Shown here one piece after another: positions 60,901-64,000 of a stretch of 64,000 nt of DNA; positions within the stretch are counted from its first letter, which is position 1; each line of letters begins with the position of its first letter. This DNA is from Clostridiales bacterium (GTDB taxonomy: Bacteria; Bacillota; Clostridia; Oscillospirales; Acutalibacteraceae), in the NCBI GenBank assembly GCA_021199275.1, contig JAJQIJ010000001.1, forward strand, positions 148,547 through 212,546. The letters run 5' to 3'. The notes beneath the pieces were generated by a model. The model was not told where the DNA came from and searched no databases. It saw nothing but the letters and a program-made list of their open reading frames with translations. A program made the position numbers and the translations under genes.

Positions 60901-63900
60901 GTTACAAGCGCCGGCGTGTGCTCACCCGCGTCAAACAGCGCGTGCTATTCTGTAATTTCAGTGACTGCTGTTGACTATATGGGCAACGAATACACAGACA
61001 GCGTTACAATTGCATTTGTTAAAACTGCGGCAACCGGCGTGTCCGTCAGCCCGGATTCAATAACCGGCGGCAAGGTGGGTGAAACGCAGACTCTCAGCGC
61101 AACCGTTTCACCAACAGGCACATTGGGCATAGGCGCCGCAAGTGTTTCTGACGTTGTTTGGTCTTCAAGCGATGAAAGCATTGCCACGGTTGACTCAAGC
61201 GGCGTTGTTACATTTGTTGCCGGCGGCGACTGCGTTATAACCGCCACCACGGTTGACGGCGGTTACACTGCCGACTGCGCTGTTAACGTTGTAACAAATT
61301 ATGACGAACTTCAGGTGCTTGTAAACACTTATGTGACTCTTGCGCTTGAAGAAACCAACTATTACCCTGACACATGGCAGGCTTTCCAAAGCGCTCTTAC
61401 AGACGCCCAGACTATGATTGACGAAGCCGCTTCCAGCCAGGCGGAAGTGGACGAAATGATTGAAACGCTGACCGCTGCTTACGAGGGGCTCACCAAATAT
61501 ACATATATAACTAAAGTTGAACTTTATCTTGACGGCGACGTTGCGTCAGATTTTTACCAATATGATTTGTCGCTGTTGTCTGAAGGGGTTAGCTACACCA
61601 ACGCAGAGCTTGACCTTAATGTAAGGCTTTACCCAAACAATGCAAGCTATGATTATGTTGAGTGGGAATCTTCAACAGATGACATAACCGTTTCGAGCTC
61701 TGGCGTTTGCTCACCCAGCTCAAACAGCTATTGCTATGGCATGATAACCTGCACTGTTTACGACCACTTTGGAAATTCATACAGCGATGAAGTTTGGGTG
61801 TCGTTTGCATACAGGCCGGTTACAGCCATAACGCTGACAGACACATCAATCACCGGCGAAGAGGGCGACACTTACACCCTGGAATATCAAATTTCGCCCG
61901 GCTATTCAATAGGCAGCTATTATTGGTGCACCGCCAATATTCAAGACGTTTACTGGGAATCAGACGATGAAAGCGTAGCCACGGTTGACTCAAGCGGTGT
62001 TGTAACATTTGTGGGCACCGGCTCAACAACCGTAAGGGTAGTTACTTATGACGGCGGCTACAGTGCGGAATGCACCGTTTCCACCGGCGGCGACAGGTCG
62101 TCTCTTTCAGCGGCAATAGCCGAATATGAAAGCATTGATTACCAAGATTACACATATGAATATGGCACTGCGTTTAAAGAAGCTTATGACGCAGCGGTTG
62201 CCGCTTTGACAGACAGCAGTCTGACTCAAAGCGAAATAGACGAAATTACAGCAGCGCTGGTTGCCGCCGCTCAAGCGCTTTCAGGCAATGAATTTGTTGA
62301 AGCCACAATTGAGCTTGACTATGAAACACAATATCACACACTGGGTGTAACATGGACTTCAAAAACAACCGGGGACGTTGACGACTCCGCCACCACATAT
62401 ACCCTGACTCAGTCCAGTTCAGTTTACAATTCAAGGGTAATTCTTACCGCGGCGCTTTCACAGGGCAGCGAAGACAATTATGAATCTCTTGAATGGAGCG
62501 TTGATTCGGCTTCAAGCTATGCCGAATATTCCATTGACGGCACTTCAATTACAGTAAATTCAACCGCCGCTTCACGAAGCGCCGAACTGACTCTTACCGC
62601 CACGGCTACAGACTGCTATGGCAGAACTGTCAGCAGAACTATTCGCGTGGTTATAACTTCAACTGCCGTTACAGGTGTTTCGCTTGACAAAACTTCGGTT
62701 GAACAAAATGTTACAGACGGCAGCTTTACACTTACCGCAACAATTGAGCCAAGCAATGCAAGCGTAACAGACGTGACTTGGACTTCGAGCGACGAAAGCG
62801 TTGCAACAGTTGACTCAAGCGGCGTTGTAACCCCGGTTGACACCGGCAGCTGCACCATTACCGTTGAAACCGCAGACGGCGGCTACACCGCGGAATGCGC
62901 GCTTACGCTTAACACAGACTTTACATCTCTTGCCGCGGCTTACAATGAATACAGCGCATTTGTTGACGAAATTGAAGAGGAACATATTTACACCTCTGCC
63001 AGCATCACGGTTTTGCAGCAGGCGCTCAGCGACACTGCCGCGCTGCTTGGCGAAACAAATGTAAAGCAAAGTGAAGTTGATTCTATGTATGAAACGCTGG
63101 TTGCGGCTTACGCAGGGCTGGAATATGCCGTTGCCATTACCGGCGTTGACATAACCACAAGCGACAGTAGCGTCACCGAAGTCAACAGCGGCTATTTGCG
63201 CTATTCGTCCTCTATTTCTCTTAACGGAAAGTCATTCCAGCTTGACACCACGCTTTACCCTGAGGGAGTTACTTACACTGACGTTCAGTGGACGTCAAGC
63301 AATGACGACATCACTGTTGAGGACGGTCTTGTAACAAGCAATTCCGCTTCGGCTTCGTGGGCTGTTATAACCGTTACTTACACAGACGAAACCGGGGCCG
63401 AGTTCAGCGAAAGCGTATATGTTTCATTTACGCGCAGTACGTCGGGCGTGGTAACCGGGGTAACTCTTTCGGAAACTGAAATTTCAGGCACGGTGGGCAG
63501 CACCTATACGCTCAGCGCCACCTTGTCAAAAAGCTCAACACTGACTTCAGCACAGATTACTGACGTGATTTATGAAAGCGCAGACGAAGCTGTTGCCACT
63601 GTTGACTCAAGCGGTGTTATAACCTTTGTGTCAGTGGGCGAAACCACAGTCACCGTAACAACGGCAGACGGCGGCTACAGCGCAAGCACGGCGGTAAGCG
63701 TAACATCAGGCGAAAGCGCAGCTGCGGCTTCTCTTGCAAGCTCGCTTTCATCTGTGCTCACCACGGCAAGCGCCGCAAGTACTGCAAGCCTTGACGAAGA
63801 AACACAAAGCACTGTAAGCAGCGCGGCTTCTTTAGCTGTAAGCAGCACAGTCAGCAGCACTGCAAGCGCTAAAAGTTCGAGCGCTTCAGCAGCTTCCACC

Positions 63901-64000
63901 ACAATCACCGCAGCAGCCACAAGCTCTGTTTCTTCTGCCCACACGCACACATGGGGCAGCGCAAAATTTACCACAAAAGCCACCACAGAGCAAAACGGCG
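57937..64000 (+). CDS. Giant modular cell-surface protein (Big_2 Ig-like and FIVAR repeats), 3' end outside window
   Basis: At least 2021 codons run without a stop to the window edge, from ATG 57937 (TGGGGGC upstream). A signal peptide (LLGAALILAACFFPAFSAYA-like, cut after AYA) is followed by unique domains to about 59150. Then come group-2 bacterial Ig-like domains with the marker W(S/T)SSDES(I/V)ATVDSSGVVT near 59263, 61159, 61953, 62781 and (degenerate) 63571. From about 60730 a composite module of roughly 260-280 residues repeats four times: an Ig-like part with GVCSP(S/A)SN, a Big_2 part ending DGGY(T/S)A, and a FIVAR-type helical domain (for example TAAYEGL, VAAAQALSG, VAAYAGLEY). After 63710 comes an Ala/Ser/Thr-rich stretch, then HTHTWGSAKF. 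The gene is probably an adhesin or glycan-binding wall protein; no anchor is visible because the 3' end is missing. Confidence 0.88.
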   Translation, partial: MNNSFARQAVKKMLSVLLGAAILAACFFPAFSAYADDGVIGVWEIQIFYEDGTLVPDTDDDGNDFIEYMTEGEKKQFIYNLVDCTVPDNGWVEWSSDTPTVCDVTEDGLVRAFDSSKGAAVRLWLDNEVASIPLVGSVLYSALESVFFNDYVDLDTMDTDEIVAILETLFSSDSSYSSYSDSLIESLEEYLNKINTTITVTVYDSDGTALASDSFAVCVQKSEEWYADLIPNGTHITNKSSLPTTVAVDSTVQLTAVTTPVRLNMGVVYTVKNSSILTTGKTVATVNDSGLVTFKNTGTVTIVVSPDTEGFIENILKYVNYLYTLENTGTIDSDTIAGVLIDYMGLDINRTVLAGIIDACFVVYDVATDSADPVQITATAVEIIANLIYYSTTNDSITFTVIEGVPLTDFNISGATSVQEGSQIQLEITDTEPDAADTSDITWSSSDESIAYVDPETGIVTGRDAGGSLGSLSSQTVEITATSAANNVSKTVTITVTGKTGKYLSDVGITAENENPNIGDSQTLSANIYPSRVSTSSNLYIYWGVVTSGSDEDDYEYVWATDDAEEEGEDGSTVTVSGAATDGIGSITTDGVYTALAGGTCTIACRAVTGYNLTSSNFYTISEAIATIDIENGQPVNSISLEATGLVSSTALTSSLSLSSQDVEIEGVTHHYATVTIPVGIAYYSNGCTVSATINPDDATNKNLVWYLDGAGADNFYLTNQDDEAGTVEVRMSAGAETAGSVNVYCMSEDGEVKSDILTVTVTRNSATGNTIDGGDTSLTIYTTLDMTHTMTFSGSWTGTAYACYGANWYSSDEDVLSVQDVDDDGNAIIYGEDVGVATLYCVSTDGYILDSVQVTVYPDKSVLQSIVDLCEKTVIVRTSTNTTDYQTYMRYLDYAYYLLEDVSLPSQATVDTWAQNLLYIFYKLGGFISLSGIYVLDEDGNVAGDYISVDVTTTSYKKTSYDLGYRLNPQNCMYSSLKWTSSSSDVTVTSAGVCSPASNSACYSVISVTAVDYMGNEYTDSVTIAFVKTAATGVSVSPDSITGGKVGETQTLSATVSPTGTLGIGAASVSDVVWSSSDESIATVDSSGVVTFVAGGDCVITATTVDGGYTADCAVNVVTNYDELQVLVNTYVTLALEETNYYPDTWQAFQSALTDAQTMIDEAASSQAEVDEMIETLTAAYEGLTKYTYITKVELYLDGDVASDFYQYDLSLLSEGVSYTNAELDLNVRLYPNNASYDYVEWESSTDDITVSSSGVCSPSSNSYCYGMITCTVYDHFGNSYSDEVWVSFAYRPVTAITLTDTSITGEEGDTYTLEYQISPGYSIGSYYWCTANIQDVYWESDDESVATVDSSGVVTFVGTGSTTVRVVTYDGGYSAECTVSTGGDRSSLSAAIAEYESIDYQDYTYEYGTAFKEAYDAAVAALTDSSLTQSEIDEITAALVAAAQALSGNEFVEATIELDYETQYHTLGVTWTSKTTGDVDDSATTYTLTQSSSVYNSRVILTAALSQGSEDNYESLEWSVDSASSYAEYSIDGTSITVNSTAASRSAELTLTATATDCYGRTVSRTIRVVITSTAVTGVSLDKTSVEQNVTDGSFTLTATIEPSNASVTDVTWTSSDESVATVDSSGVVTPVDTGSCTITVETADGGYTAECALTLNTDFTSLAAAYNEYSAFVDEIEEEHIYTSASITVLQQALSDTAALLGETNVKQSEVDSMYETLVAAYAGLEYAVAITGVDITTSDSSVTEVNSGYLRYSSSISLNGKSFQLDTTLYPEGVTYTDVQWTSSNDDITVEDGLVTSNSASASWAVITVTYTDETGAEFSESVYVSFTRSTSGVVTGVTLSETEISGTVGSTYTLSATLSKSSTLTSAQITDVIYESADEAVATVDSSGVITFVSVGETTVTVTTADGGYSASTAVSVTSGESAAAASLASSLSSVLTTASAASTASLDEETQSTVSSAASLAVSSTVSSTASAKSSSASAASTTITAAATSSVSSAHTHTWGSAKFTTKATTEQNG

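Noticed and set aside
59263..63707. Repeated W(S/T)SSDES motifs as DNA-level tandem repeats
   Set aside because: The similarity is mainly at protein level with differing codons, so they are diverged protein domains rather than recent DNA duplications.
63675..63986. Open frame of 103 codons on the minus strand at the window end
   Set aside because: Antisense to the Ser/Ala/Thr-rich end of the surface protein; repetitive codons leave the opposite strand open by chance.

Overview
The window looks like chromosome of a spore-forming, low-to-mid GC member of the Clostridia, most likely the Oscillospirales/Ruminococcaceae group. The reasons are a spoIIAA-spoIIAB-sigF operon, GerW/YtfJ and a DacF-type carboxypeptidase (sporulation), a T-box-controlled valS, strong AGGAGG-type ribosome sites, and gene orders usual in that group (scpA-scpB-DUF2953-gerW-dacF-rluB; argC-J-B-D-F-carA-carB). 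Taxonomy is inference from gene content only.

Layout. (1) 1-20.05 kb, plus strand: a carbohydrate-uptake and degradation locus. It has a YesM-type sensor kinase (start cut by the window edge), an ABC sugar importer (binding lipoprotein and two permeases, with a MsmX/UgpC-type ATPase further down), an MFS transporter, GH1 and GH3 beta-glycosidases, a GH5-like cellulase-fold protein, an esterase, two cupin-type glucose-6-phosphate isomerases, an unusual mannose-6-phosphate isomerase with an extra N-terminal domain, and a ROK sugar kinase. Together they would import short beta-linked glucan or glucomannan oligosaccharides, trim them inside the cell and feed glucose-6-P or mannose-6-P to fructose-6-P. 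Three genes here are dead: a GH172/DUF2961 gene, a nucleoside hydrolase stub and an ADP-ribosylglycohydrolase. (2) 20.2-30.9 kb, minus strand: arginine/carbamoyl-phosphate operon argC-argJ-argB-argD-argF-carA-carB, in which carB is fused in frame to a DapF (diaminopimelate epimerase-like) domain. (3) 30.8-32.7 kb: a lone phage-type lysis cassette (XhlA-like protein, holin, CHAP endolysin) next to tRNA-Thr and tRNA-Asp. (4) 32.9-45.2 kb: housekeeping genes: split ThrE exporter, a lipoprotein, a two-component system, YqhQ, PrmC, an M50 protease, ScpA/ScpB and sporulation-linked genes. (5) 45.3-49.9 kb: a biotin-dependent carboxyltransferase trio and an NAD-dependent epimerase-like protein. (6) 50.1-51.9 kb: a regulatory-RNA-rich stretch: a putative structured ncRNA, DUF1292, a promoter-to-terminator transcript carrying three micro-ORFs, and the valS T-box. 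(7) valS, folC, spoIIAA-AB-sigF. (8) 57.9 kb to the window end: a very large modular surface protein (at least 2021 codons, no stop inside the window).

A family of palindrome-rich intergenic repeats (about 80-145 bp, both orientations) recurs between genes through the window. Two near-identical copies flank the second isomerase/ROK pair, and one degenerate copy appears to supply the C-terminal codons of rluB. The most unusual observations are the CarB-DapF fusion, the three-micro-ORF transcript at 50.87-51.37 kb, the repeat family, and a perfect 13-bp hairpin covering the dacF ribosome-binding site.
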